Assembly (NCBI RefSeq): GCF_003003255.1
Contig: NZ_PVTD01000005.1
Location: 234,755 to 298,754 of the forward strand
Reading direction: 5' to 3'
DNA: 64,000 nt
Source: Aliiruegeria haliotis
GTDB lineage: Bacteria; Pseudomonadota; Alphaproteobacteria; Rhodobacterales; Rhodobacteraceae
The first letter of the stretch is position 1. Each line of letters opens with the position of its first letter. The position numbers were made by a program, and so were the translations under genes. Under the pieces are notes generated by a model, which worked only from the letters and a program-made list of their open reading frames with translations, was not told the DNA's origin and ran no database searches. Positions 35,436 to 44,196 of this stretch are shown here, piece by piece.

Positions 35436-37175
35436 ATGCCTCCCTTCCTGCGCCAGTACCTCCCAATCCTCGATTGGGGCAAATCCTATTCGCGACAGAG
35501 CCTGGAGAGCGATCTGCTGGCTGCGGTGATCGTGACGATCATGCTGATTCCGCAATCGCTGGCCTATGCGCTGTTGGCCGGGCTTCCGGCGGAAATGGGA
35601 CTCTATGCGTCGATCCTGCCGCTGGTGGCCTACGCGATCTTCGGCACCTCGCGGGCGCTGGCCGTCGGGCCGGTCGCGGTGGTCTCCCTGATGACGGCAG
35701 CCGCGGTCGGCAACCTTGGGCTTGATGATCCGCGCGCCATCGCTCTCGCGGCGATTACACTTGCGTTTCTTTCCGGTGTTTTTCTGACTCTGATGGGCTT
35801 GCTGAAACTCGGCTTTGTTGCGAACTTCCTGTCCCATCCGGTGATCGCGGGCTTCATCACGGCCTCCGGGATCCTGATCGCCACCTCGCAGCTCAAACAT
35901 GTCCTCGGAGTGGACGCTTCCGGTCACAACCTGATCGAAACGCTTGCACACCTGCTGGGAAGCATTGGCGATACGAACCTCTGGACGCTGCTGATCGGCG
36001 TGACGGCAACGGCGTTCCTGTTCTGGGTCCGCAAGGGGCTGAAGCCGTTCCTGCTCGGGGCCGGGATCAAACCGCGACTGGCGGAGGTTCTGACCAAGGC
36101 CGGACCCGTCGCCGCAGTCGTTGTCACCACGGTGATCACCTGGGGGCTCGGGCTGCAGGACCGTGGCGTGGCCATCGTCGGCGCGGTGCCGCGTGGCCTG
36201 CCGCCCCTGACCGCGCCGAGCTTCGATCTTGACCTCTGGGCGGCGCTGGTCGCCTCCGCCGTGCTTATCTCCATCATCGGCTTCGTGGAATCCGTATCGG
36301 TGGCCCAGACCCTTGCCGCAAGGAAACGGCAACGCATCGACCCGGATCAGGAACTGATCGGACTCGGCACGTCCAATATCGCCGCCTCTGTCTCGGGCGG
36401 CTATCCGGTGACCGGCGGTTTCGCGCGCTCTGTCGTGAATTTCGATGCCGGGGCGGAGACACCGGCCGCCGGTGCCTTCACCGCCGTGGGCATCACGCTC
36501 GCGGCTTTGCTGCTGACACCGCTGCTGTTCTTCCTGCCCAAGGCGACGCTGGCTGCGACCATCATCGTGGCTGTCCTGAGCCTCGTCGATTTCTCCATTC
36601 TGCGCCATGCCTGGGCTTACTCGAGGGCGGATTTCTTTGCCGTCGCCACCACGATCCTGCTGACGCTGGGCATGGGGGTAGAGGTCGGCGTGTCGGCGGG
36701 TGTCGTGTTGTCGATCTTCCTGCATCTCTACAAGACATCCCGCCCCCACGTGGCCGAGATCGGGCTGGTCCCCGGGACGCAGCACTTTCGGAATATCTGC
36801 CGCCACAAGGTGCTCACAGATCCGACGATGGTGACCTTGCGGGTGGACGAAAGCCTGTATTTTGCCAATGCGCGGTTTCTGGAGGACTACGTTTACGACC
36901 GCGTTGTCGGGGACCGGAACCTCAAGAACGTGGTATTGAACTTTCCCGCGGTGAACGAGGTCGACCTCTCCGCGCTGGAGTCGCTGGAGAGCATTCTGCA
37001 TCGTTTGAAGGACATGGGCATCAAGCTTCATCTGTCGGAGGTGAAGGGGCCGGTGATGGACCGGCTGAAGCGGAGCCATTTCCTCGATGAGCTGAACGGG
37101 CGGGTGTTCCTGTCGCAATACGATGCGCACATGGCGCTGTCGCAGAATGCCGAGGTACATGCGGCAGCCGAATAG
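35436..37175 (+). CDS. SulP family inorganic anion transporter with STAS domain
   Basis: 579 residues: about 11-12 membrane helices in residues 25-420, with LIPQSLAYALLAGLPAEMGLYAS and the SulP signature (VGPVAVVSLMTAAAVG) near the start, and a cytoplasmic STAS domain from ~440 (LRVDESLYFANARFLEDYV ... VNEVDLSALESLESI). Family members move sulfate, bicarbonate or other anions. After a sulfide oxidation operon, export or exchange of sulfate or sulfite is plausible, but a terminator separates it from that operon and the substrate is unproved. Confidence 0.92.
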   Translation: MPPFLRQYLPILDWGKSYSRQSLESDLLAAVIVTIMLIPQSLAYALLAGLPAEMGLYASILPLVAYAIFGTSRALAVGPVAVVSLMTAAAVGNLGLDDPRAIALAAITLAFLSGVFLTLMGLLKLGFVANFLSHPVIAGFITASGILIATSQLKHVLGVDASGHNLIETLAHLLGSIGDTNLWTLLIGVTATAFLFWVRKGLKPFLLGAGIKPRLAEVLTKAGPVAAVVVTTVITWGLGLQDRGVAIVGAVPRGLPPLTAPSFDLDLWAALVASAVLISIIGFVESVSVAQTLAARKRQRIDPDQELIGLGTSNIAASVSGGYPVTGGFARSVVNFDAGAETPAAGAFTAVGITLAALLLTPLLFFLPKATLAATIIVAVLSLVDFSILRHAWAYSRADFFAVATTILLTLGMGVEVGVSAGVVLSIFLHLYKTSRPHVAEIGLVPGTQHFRNICRHKVLTDPTMVTLRVDESLYFANARFLEDYVYDRVVGDRNLKNVVLNFPAVNEVDLSALESLESILHRLKDMGIKLHLSEVKGPVMDRLKRSHFLDELNGRVFLSQYDAHMALSQNAEVHAAAE

Positions 37176-37290
37176 CCGGAGACCGGCCGACGGGCGTCTT
37201 TGCTAGAATACGCGTCCAAAATCCGCGGACCGAACGGCTCCGAGACGCTAAGCGGTTGGCTTCAGGGGTGTGTTCGTCCTATGAGGCGGC

Positions 37291-38397
37291 ATGGATTGGC
37301 CCGATTTCTCCGTTCAAGAGATGTGCTCCCTGTCGGTCGAGGGAAGCGGGCTGCGTCGCTCCGCGATCATCCCGCCGGACGCGCAGGGAGAGGGGTTCGA
37401 CGCGGCCTATGACTGGACCACCCTTTGGTACGATGCCGTGCAGCGCGACCAGGAGGTGCTGCTGGTCTGCCCGAAGCTCCTGAACTTCAAGGCGATGATT
37501 GCGGATGGCGCCCTGCGGCTCGATGGTGCCCCGGCACGGGTCCGACGGGTCGAGGCATGGCGGCGCCATGACATTGTCCACCTGCGCGGCGCAGCGGGCC
37601 GTACCGTTGCCACCTCCGCCGGTCGATGGTCGGGCGAAAGCGGTGTGAGCCCGGACCAGTCGGGCATCTTTGCCGGGTTGAACGCCTCGCTGCACATTTC
37701 CCGCAACAACCGGCTTGAGTGGATCGCGGACTGGGCGCGGTTCCATATCGGTGAGCATGGGCTCGAGGCGATGCTGGTCATGGACAATGGCTCCGATGAC
37801 TATGCCCCCGAGGCGGTGCTCGATGCCTTGGCGCAAACTGGCCTGAAGCGCGCGGTGGTGTTGAAGGTTCCGCATCCCTATGGACCCGTGCGCGCGAAAA
37901 AGGGCGGTGGTGGAGCGAAGTTCCTGCAACCCGCGATGCTGAATCTCGCGCGGCTGCGGTTTCTCTACCGCGCGCGGGCCGTGCTCAACGCCGATCTGGA
38001 CGAACTGGTCTGGAGCGGCGCGGGGTCGGTCTTCGATGCGACCGTGTCGAGCCGTTTCGGTTTTCTCGCTTTCGATGGAAAGTGGCGGATGCCGCCGCTG
38101 GGGCTTGAGCCGCCGCATGTCCATGCCGACCACATTCACGAACGGGTCGGCGACAAGCCATGCCCAAGCAAATACTGCATCGTTCCGGGCGGTTGGCGGA
38201 GGGGGATTGGCTGGGACGTGCACCGGCCGGAGACGAAGTTGCCTGTAAAGTGGCTTCGGGACGCTCGTTTCGGGTATTGGCATTGCCGTGGGATCACGAC
38301 CAACTGGAAAAGCTATAACCGACTGGGCTTCACCGAGGTGGGCCCGGCAGACCCGTTCACCGCAAGCAAGCTCTTGGACCGCTTGCCGCGAGCGTAA
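37291..38397 (+). CDS. Glycosyltransferase-like protein (GT92/GT2-type A fold)
   Basis: 368 residues, no signal peptide or membrane helix. The middle part reads like a GT-A enzyme that handles nucleotide sugars: LEWIADWARFHIGEHGLEAMLVMDNGSDD (residues ~150-178) resembles the family 92 / DUF23 entry, and VLNADLDELVW near 232 gives the metal-binding D-x-D. A His-rich HVHADHIHERVG and FGYWHCRGITTNWK follow. It probably adds a sugar to a surface or secreted polymer. It stands alone between SulP and deoC; acceptor and donor are unknown. Confidence 0.65.
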   Translation: MDWPDFSVQEMCSLSVEGSGLRRSAIIPPDAQGEGFDAAYDWTTLWYDAVQRDQEVLLVCPKLLNFKAMIADGALRLDGAPARVRRVEAWRRHDIVHLRGAAGRTVATSAGRWSGESGVSPDQSGIFAGLNASLHISRNNRLEWIADWARFHIGEHGLEAMLVMDNGSDDYAPEAVLDALAQTGLKRAVVLKVPHPYGPVRAKKGGGGAKFLQPAMLNLARLRFLYRARAVLNADLDELVWSGAGSVFDATVSSRFGFLAFDGKWRMPPLGLEPPHVHADHIHERVGDKPCPSKYCIVPGGWRRGIGWDVHRPETKLPVKWLRDARFGYWHCRGITTNWKSYNRLGFTEVGPADPFTASKLLDRLPRA

Positions 38398-38466
38398 GGC
38401 TCCCCATTGCGCCGCCACGCGCTGCGTGCGACCTTGCAATCCTGAACTTCAGGGAGGACTCGCCCC

Positions 38467-39474
38467 GTGCAGACCGAAACCGAAAGCACGACGGCCGTGA
38501 CCCGTGGCTCGGCCCACCTGCCGCAGGTGACAGAGGCCCGAAACCCCGGGATGGATCTGGACATGGACTGGGTGATGCGCGCCCAGGCAAACAGGTCTGC
38601 CATCGAACGGCGTGCCGCGACATTGCCGGGGCGGCGCTCCGTCAAGAAGGACTACCAGGCGGCATGGCTGCTGAAGGCGATCTCGATGATCGACCTGACC
38701 ACGCTGGCTGGCGACGACACGCCCGGCCGGGTGCGCCGGCTCTGCGCAAAGGCGCGGCACCCGGTGCGGGCCGACCTGCTAGAGGCACTCGGGCTTGAGC
38801 GGCTGACGACGGGGGCTGTGTGTGTCTACCACGATATGGTCCCGGTGGCGGTCGAGGCCCTGGACGGCAGCGGCATTCCGGTTGCAGCGGTTTCAACCGG
38901 GTTCCCGGCAGGGCTGTCGCCGTTCCACCTACGGTTGGCAGAGATCGGCGAGTCGGTGAAGGCCGGTGCCGAGGAGATCGATATCGTGATCTCGCGTCGA
39001 CATGTACTGACCGGAAACTGGCAGGCTCTTTATGAAGAAATGCAACAGTTCCGCGCGGCCTGTGGCGAGGCTCATGTGAAGGCGATCCTTGCGACCGGCG
39101 AGCTGGGCAGCCTGCGCAACGTGGCGCGGGCCTCGCTGGTCTGCATGATGGCCGGCGCCGATTTCATCAAGACCTCGACCGGCAAGGAAAGCGTGAATGC
39201 AACATTGCCGGTCAGCCTGGTGATGATGCGGGCCATCCGCGACTACCAGGACCGGACCGGCGTTCGGGTGGGCTACAAACCTGCCGGCGGGATATCAAAG
39301 GCCAAGGATTCCCTGACCTACCTGATGCTGCTCAAGGAGGAACTGGGGCATCGCTGGCTTCAGCCCGATCTGTTCCGGTTTGGCGCCTCTTCGCTGCTTG
39401 GCGATATTGAACGGCAATTGGAACACCACCTGACCGGCGCCTATTCGGCCGCCTGGCGTCATCCGCTTGCCTGA
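38467..39474 (+). CDS. deoC: Deoxyribose-phosphate aldolase
   Basis: 335 residues with a GTG start at 38467, preceded by AGGGAGGA. The aldolase barrel shows IDLTTLAGDDTP, VAVSTGFPAG, EEIDIVISR, VKAILATGEL, the Schiff-base Lys in FIKTSTGKESVNAT and the second Lys in VGYKPAGGIS. It splits 2-deoxyribose-5-phosphate into glyceraldehyde-3-phosphate and acetaldehyde. The next gene, 50 bp on, is an aldehyde dehydrogenase that would remove the acetaldehyde. The ~70-residue N-terminal extension beyond E. coli DeoC is normal for the longer alphaproteobacterial form. Confidence 0.95.
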   Translation: MQTETESTTAVTRGSAHLPQVTEARNPGMDLDMDWVMRAQANRSAIERRAATLPGRRSVKKDYQAAWLLKAISMIDLTTLAGDDTPGRVRRLCAKARHPVRADLLEALGLERLTTGAVCVYHDMVPVAVEALDGSGIPVAAVSTGFPAGLSPFHLRLAEIGESVKAGAEEIDIVISRRHVLTGNWQALYEEMQQFRAACGEAHVKAILATGELGSLRNVARASLVCMMAGADFIKTSTGKESVNATLPVSLVMMRAIRDYQDRTGVRVGYKPAGGISKAKDSLTYLMLLKEELGHRWLQPDLFRFGASSLLGDIERQLEHHLTGAYSAAWRHPLA

Positions 39475-39525
39475 CCGCGAGAAGGTGATCGGGCGCGACA
39501 TGGGGATTTGGACCGGGAAGACGAC

Positions 39526-41856
39526 ATGAACATTCAGGATATCTTCGAGAGCATGGAATACGGACCTGCCCCCGAAAGCGACGCCGAGGCGCAGGCCTGG
39601 CTGGAGGGGCGTGGGCGGTCCCTGGGGCATTTCATCAACGGAACCTTCACCGAGGCAGGGACGGTCTTTGAAAGCCGCAACCCGGCGACCGGGGCGGTAT
39701 TGGCGAAGGTCACGCAGGCCAATGGGGCCGATGTGACAGCGGCGGTCACGGCGGCGCGGAAGGCGCAACCCCGTTGGGCCGCCCTTGGTGGGCACAAGCG
39801 CGCGCGGTTTCTCTATGCGCTGGCGCGGTTGCTGCAGAAACATGCGCGGCTCTTCGCGGTGTTGGAGACCCTCGACAACGGCAAGCCGATCCGGGAAAGC
39901 CGGGACATCGACATCCCGCTGGCACAACGCCATTTCTACTATCATGCAGGCATGGCCCAGCTGATGGAGGAGGAGTTGCCAGGGCGCGTTCCGCTTGGCG
40001 TGTGCGGGCAGATCATCCCTTGGAACTTTCCGCTTCTGATGCTGGCCTGGAAGGTGGCGCCCGCCATCGCCATGGGCAACACCGTGGTTCTGAAACCGGC
40101 CGAGTATACGCCTCTGACAGCGCTTCTTTTCGGGCAGATCTGCCAGGAGGCGGGATTGCCGGCCGGCGTAGTGAATATCGTGACGGGGGACGGAGCGGTC
40201 GGCGAGATGATCGTCGGGGCGGAGGTCGACAAGATCGCGTTCACCGGGTCGACGGCGGTCGGTCGTGCCATTCGGTCCGCGACGGCGGGGTCCGGGAAGT
40301 CTCTGACGTTGGAGTTGGGCGGCAAGTCTCCCTACATCGTCTTCGAGGATGCCGACCTTGATTCCGCAATCGAGGGCCTGGTCGATGCGATCTGGTTCAA
40401 CCAGGGGCAGGTCTGCTGCGCGGGCTCCCGTCTGCTGGTGCAGGAGGGGATCGCGGATCGTTTCCATACCAAGCTGAAGGCACGGATGGACCGGTTGCGC
40501 ATCGGCGATCCGCTCGACAAGTGTATCGACGTGGGAGCGCTCGTTGATCCGGTGCAACTGGACACGGTCACACGGCTGGTGACAGAAGGTGCGAAGCAGG
40601 GTGACCTCTACCAGCCGTCCGGCACCCTGCCGGACGGGTGTTTCTACCCGCCCACCCTGATCACCGGGCTCGAACCGGCCGACACGCTGATGCAGGAGGA
40701 GATTTTCGGACCGGTTCTGGTCTCGACGACCTTCCGGACGCCAGCGGAAGCCTTGGAAATCGCGAACAACACCCGATACGGTCTCGCAGCCTCCGTCTGG
40801 TCGGAGAATGTGAACCTGGCTTTGGATATCGCACCCAAACTGACCGCAGGCGTGGTCTGGGTGAACTCGACGAACCTCTTCGACGCAGCGGCCGGGTTCG
40901 GCGGGGTCCGGGAAAGCGGCTTTGGCCGTGAAGGCGGTTGGGAAGGGTTGCTGGCCTATACCCGTGCCGGGGATGTGCCCGCGCGGGCCAAGCCGGTCGC
41001 GCCCTGTGCCGCACCGGCCGACCCTTCACGCGACGATCCGCTGGACCGGACCGCAAAGATGTTCATCGGGGGCAAGCAGTCCCGGCCGGACAGCGGGTAT
41101 TCTCGGGCGATCTGGTCACAGAAGGGCGTTTTGCTTGGCCATGTCGGTGAAGGCAATCGCAAGGATATACGCAACGCTGTCGAGGCGGCCAGCAAGGCGG
41201 CCGCGTGGGCTGGGACGTCCGGCCACCTGCGTGCGCAGATCCTGTATTACGTCGCCGAGAACCTGTCGGCCCGTGCCGCCGAGTTTGCAAGGCGGATCGA
41301 CGATCTGACCGGCAAGAAAGGCGGCAAGGCCGAGGTGGAGGCCGCCATCGACCTGCTGTTCACCCACGCCGCCTGGGCCGACAAGTTCGACGGCGCGGCC
41401 AAGGGCGTGCCCTTGCGCGGGTTGGCGTTGGCGGTGAATGAACCGGTCGGCGTGATCGGTGCGATCTGCCCACCGGATCGGCCACTGCTTGGCCTGATCT
41501 CCGCCATGGGTCCCGCAATGGCGATGGGCAACCGGGTTGTCCTGGTGCCGAGCGACGCCTTCCCGCTGGTGGCGACGGATTTCTACCAGGTTCTGGAGAC
41601 GTCCGACGTCCCCGCCGGCGTGGTCAACATCGTCACCGGTGGGCAAGGCAGCCTGTCGGCCGACATTGCGTCTCACCTTGATGTTGACGCGGTGTGGAAC
41701 CTGTCCACACCGGATCTGGATCAGGGGATCGAGGCCGCGTCTGCCGGGAACCTGAAGCGGACGTGGTGCGCGGGGATCGGAGGCGGCACGTCCGGGCGAG
41801 AGGTGCTCGCGCAGGCGACCGAGGTTCGGACAGTCTGGGTCCCCTACGGAGAATAG
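39526..41856 (+). CDS. Tandem aldehyde dehydrogenase (active domain plus degenerate second domain)
   Basis: 776 residues from the ATG at 39526, with GGGA 9 bp upstream. Residues ~20-485 are a complete aldehyde dehydrogenase: IPWNFPLLMLAWKVAPA, FTGSTAVG, ELGGKSPYIVFEDAD with the general base Glu, and the nucleophile in NQGQVCCAGSRL near 300. Residues ~510-776 are a second, shortened ALDH-like region (IGAICPPDRPLLGLISAMGPA, GVVNIVTGG) without a catalytic Cys or full C-terminus. It follows deoC and probably oxidises acetaldehyde to acetate; the second domain may be structural or aid oligomerisation. Confidence 0.9.
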   Translation: MNIQDIFESMEYGPAPESDAEAQAWLEGRGRSLGHFINGTFTEAGTVFESRNPATGAVLAKVTQANGADVTAAVTAARKAQPRWAALGGHKRARFLYALARLLQKHARLFAVLETLDNGKPIRESRDIDIPLAQRHFYYHAGMAQLMEEELPGRVPLGVCGQIIPWNFPLLMLAWKVAPAIAMGNTVVLKPAEYTPLTALLFGQICQEAGLPAGVVNIVTGDGAVGEMIVGAEVDKIAFTGSTAVGRAIRSATAGSGKSLTLELGGKSPYIVFEDADLDSAIEGLVDAIWFNQGQVCCAGSRLLVQEGIADRFHTKLKARMDRLRIGDPLDKCIDVGALVDPVQLDTVTRLVTEGAKQGDLYQPSGTLPDGCFYPPTLITGLEPADTLMQEEIFGPVLVSTTFRTPAEALEIANNTRYGLAASVWSENVNLALDIAPKLTAGVVWVNSTNLFDAAAGFGGVRESGFGREGGWEGLLAYTRAGDVPARAKPVAPCAAPADPSRDDPLDRTAKMFIGGKQSRPDSGYSRAIWSQKGVLLGHVGEGNRKDIRNAVEAASKAAAWAGTSGHLRAQILYYVAENLSARAAEFARRIDDLTGKKGGKAEVEAAIDLLFTHAAWADKFDGAAKGVPLRGLALAVNEPVGVIGAICPPDRPLLGLISAMGPAMAMGNRVVLVPSDAFPLVATDFYQVLETSDVPAGVVNIVTGGQGSLSADIASHLDVDAVWNLSTPDLDQGIEAASAGNLKRTWCAGIGGGTSGREVLAQATEVRTVWVPYGE

Positions 41857-42159
41857 CGCGGAAGACCGGTCGAAGGTTGGCCGGGGCGCTCCCGCCCGTC
41901 CTCAGGGCCCGCCGGCCCATCGTCCTGTTGGGCCGGGCGCGCCGTCGGCGCGCAGGCGACCCGAAGGCTCTGTGCTGTGCTTCCGGCGACAGGGCGAGCC
42001 TTCCCCGGTGCTCGACGTGCTGTTAGGCGACACATTTTCTTTGAACGGATCCCTCAAGGAGAAGCCCGGCACGCGGAACGCGTGCCGGGCCCAAGGGGAT
42101 GAGGGGCCGGCAGGCCCTGAAGACGCGCGTGAGCCTTCCGGAACCGCAAATGCGTGCGT
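41857..42159. other. Intergenic stretch between convergent operons
   Basis: About 300 bp without a supported gene. It is very G+C-rich and contains the perfect hairpin at 42064-42090. It separates the convergent aldehyde dehydrogenase and D-amino-acid transaminase genes. Confidence 0.5.
42064..42090 (-). terminator. Perfect 12-bp hairpin at end of dgc operon
   Basis: GCCCGGCACGCG and CGCGTGCCGGGC pair perfectly around a GAA loop. It lies 70 bp past the transaminase stop on the minus strand. There is no U-run, so termination is inferred from stability and position between convergent genes. Confidence 0.55.
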
Positions 42160-43020
42160 TCAGACGGCTGTCTTGCGGCTTTCGTCCAGGTAGATCTCTC
42201 GCAAACGGGCGGCCACCGGGCCGGGCGTTGCGTCGCCAAGGTCCGTGCCGTCGATGTTCACGACCGGCATGACGAAGGTGGACGCGGAGGTGATGAAGGC
42301 CTCGTCGGCCTCCTTCGCCTCGTCGATCGTGAAGGCGCGTTCCTCGACTTCCATCTGAGCCTCCCGGGCGAACCGCAGCACGGCGGCGCGCGTGATCCCG
42401 TGCAGGATCTCGTTGCCGAGGTGCCGGGTGACGATCTTGTTGCCCGTCACGATGTAGGCGTTGTTCGAGGTCCCTTCGGTCACGAAGCCATCCTCGATCA
42501 TCCACGCATCGTCGGCGCCAGCTTTCTTCGCCATCATCTTTCCCATCGAGGGATAGAGCAATTGCACCGTTTTGATGTCGCGGCGGCCCCAGCGGATGTC
42601 CTCGATGGAAATGACCTTGATGCCGACCTTCGCCGCGGGGCTGTCGGCGAGCCCGGGCTTGGACTGGGTGAACAGTACGAGCGTCGGCTTCACATCGTCG
42701 CCCGGAAAGGCAAAGTCCCGGTCGGCGGCCGCGCCACGCGTAATCTGCAAATAGACAAGACCATCTTCGATCTCGTTTCTGGCCAACAGTTCCCTGTGAA
42801 TTTCAAGCAGGTCGCCCATTGCGTCGGGCGCAGGCATGTCCAGCTCGTCCAGCGACCGCTGGAGGCGCTTGGCGTGCCCCGCGAAGTCGATCAGCTTGCC
42901 GCCCAGCACCGAGGTCACCTCGTAAACGCCATCGGCAAACAGGAAGCCACGGTCGAAGACCGACACCTTGGCGTTCTCCTCGGGAAGGTACTCCCCGTTG
43001 ACATAAACAATGCGGCTCAC
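42160..43020 (-). CDS. dat: D-amino-acid transaminase (PLP fold type IV)
   Basis: 286 residues from a GTG at 43020, preceded by GGAG; this gives MSRIVYVNGEYLPEENA, the usual DAAT start. Motifs: VSVFDRGFLFADGVYEV near 20, the PLP-site Lys in IKTVQLLYPSMGKMMAKKAG near 145-160, EGTSNNAYIV and FITSASTFVMPV. Fold type IV aminotransferases with this N-terminus transfer the amino group between D-amino acids and 2-oxoacids. It is the last gene of a unit with dgcN and dgcA, so D-glutamate or D-alanine exchange is the likely job; a branched-chain aminotransferase role is less likely. Confidence 0.88.
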   Translation of the reverse strand: MSRIVYVNGEYLPEENAKVSVFDRGFLFADGVYEVTSVLGGKLIDFAGHAKRLQRSLDELDMPAPDAMGDLLEIHRELLARNEIEDGLVYLQITRGAAADRDFAFPGDDVKPTLVLFTQSKPGLADSPAAKVGIKVISIEDIRWGRRDIKTVQLLYPSMGKMMAKKAGADDAWMIEDGFVTEGTSNNAYIVTGNKIVTRHLGNEILHGITRAAVLRFAREAQMEVEERAFTIDEAKEADEAFITSASTFVMPVVNIDGTDLGDATPGPVAARLREIYLDESRKTAV

Positions 43021-43141
43021 CGTCGTCTCCTTTGTCCTGGTGCAAGCGTCTTGGGCGCTGTCGCGGCCCGGGTCAAGCGCGGAGCCCAACACTGCGGCGC
43101 TGCGGCCGCTGCACCGGAGTCGTTGTGCGCCTGCCGCGTTG

Positions 43142-44137
43142 TCAGCCCCAGAGGGCGCGCGACGGCGGATGCACGCCAGCCTCGTCAAAGGTCAGCGGCG
43201 CCTCGCGATCTTCTGCCAGCAACAGCGGCGGGTCGAGGTCGACAACACTGGCGCCCTGCGCGACGATCTGCGCCGGCGCAATGGCCAGCGATGAGCCCAT
43301 CATGCATCCGACCATCACGCCGTATCCCGCGGTCTCGGCCGCGGCGCGCAGCGCGAGCGCTTCGGTCAATCCGCCGGTCTTGTCGAGCTTGATGTTGATC
43401 ATGTCATAGCGACCCGTCAGCCCGGGCAGCGAAGCACGGTCGTGGCAGCTTTCGTCGGCGCAGACCGGCAACGGGCGGTCGGTTCCCGCAAGGTCACAGT
43501 CGTTGGCGGCGGGCAGGGGCTGTTCGACCATCTCGACGCCGAGCCCGGGCAGCAGCGCCGCCATTTCCCGGTACGTATCGATGGTCCAGCCTTCGTTGGC
43601 GTCAATCACGATGCGCGCGTGGGGGGCGCCAGCGCGGACAGCACGCAAGCGCTCGATATCTCCCTCGCCCCCGAGCTTGATCTTGAGCAGCGGGCGATGG
43701 GCGTTTTCCGACGCGGCCTGCTGCATGTCTTCGGGGCTGCCGAGCGACAGTGTGAACGCGGTGAGGACCGGTTCCGGCGCTGGCAGGCCCGCGAGGTCCC
43801 ACACCCGTTTGCCAGTCGCCTTGGCCTCCCAGTCCCACAGCGCGCAATCCACCGCGTTTCGTGCGGCACCCGCCCGCATTGCCGACAGGAGGTCCTGACG
43901 CGTGATCCCCGCCTGCAGCTTCGGCTCGATCGCCCGGATCTCGGCGGTGGAGCTTTCCAGCGTCTCGTTGTAGCGCGGATAGGGTGTGCATTCCCCGCGA
44001 CCGGTGATGCCGTCCCGTTCAATATGGACGGTCAGGACCGCAGCTTCTGTCCGGACCCAGGGTTTCGCGTCGCCGCGCCCGGAGATCACGAAGCTTCCGG
44101 CAATCGCGAAGCTGTCCTCAACGATGGCTATCTTCAT
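43142..44137 (-). CDS. dgcA: N-acetyl-D-glutamate racemase (DgcA; enolase superfamily, dipeptide-epimerase-like)
   Basis: 331 residues. An N-terminal capping domain (GECTPYPRYNETLES) is followed by the enolase-superfamily barrel with KIKLGG (catalytic Lys), VIDANEGW, MVEQPLP, PVCADES (metal ligands Asp, Glu, Asp) and INIKLDKTGGLTEAL (second catalytic Lys). By sequence alone it is a dipeptide-epimerase type. The adjacent DUF1611 gene marks it as DgcA of the D-glutamate catabolic route, in which N-acetyl-D-glutamate is racemised to the L form. It lies 59 bp after dgcN. Confidence 0.85.
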   Translation of the reverse strand: MKIAIVEDSFAIAGSFVISGRGDAKPWVRTEAAVLTVHIERDGITGRGECTPYPRYNETLESSTAEIRAIEPKLQAGITRQDLLSAMRAGAARNAVDCALWDWEAKATGKRVWDLAGLPAPEPVLTAFTLSLGSPEDMQQAASENAHRPLLKIKLGGEGDIERLRAVRAGAPHARIVIDANEGWTIDTYREMAALLPGLGVEMVEQPLPAANDCDLAGTDRPLPVCADESCHDRASLPGLTGRYDMINIKLDKTGGLTEALALRAAAETAGYGVMVGCMMGSSLAIAPAQIVAQGASVVDLDPPLLLAEDREAPLTFDEAGVHPPSRALWG

Positions 44138-44196
44138 TCCTAGACCTGTCTTGTTCTGGCCAATGCAATGGCCGGATCATGGGCGGTTTCTGACAT

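Noticed and set aside
32313..37160. A 1615-codon open frame on the minus strand across the sulfur operon
   Set aside because: It is exactly antisense to several genes with clear families, is extremely rich in His, Arg, Gln and Gly, and shows no domain. It is a codon-bias shadow of G+C-rich genes.
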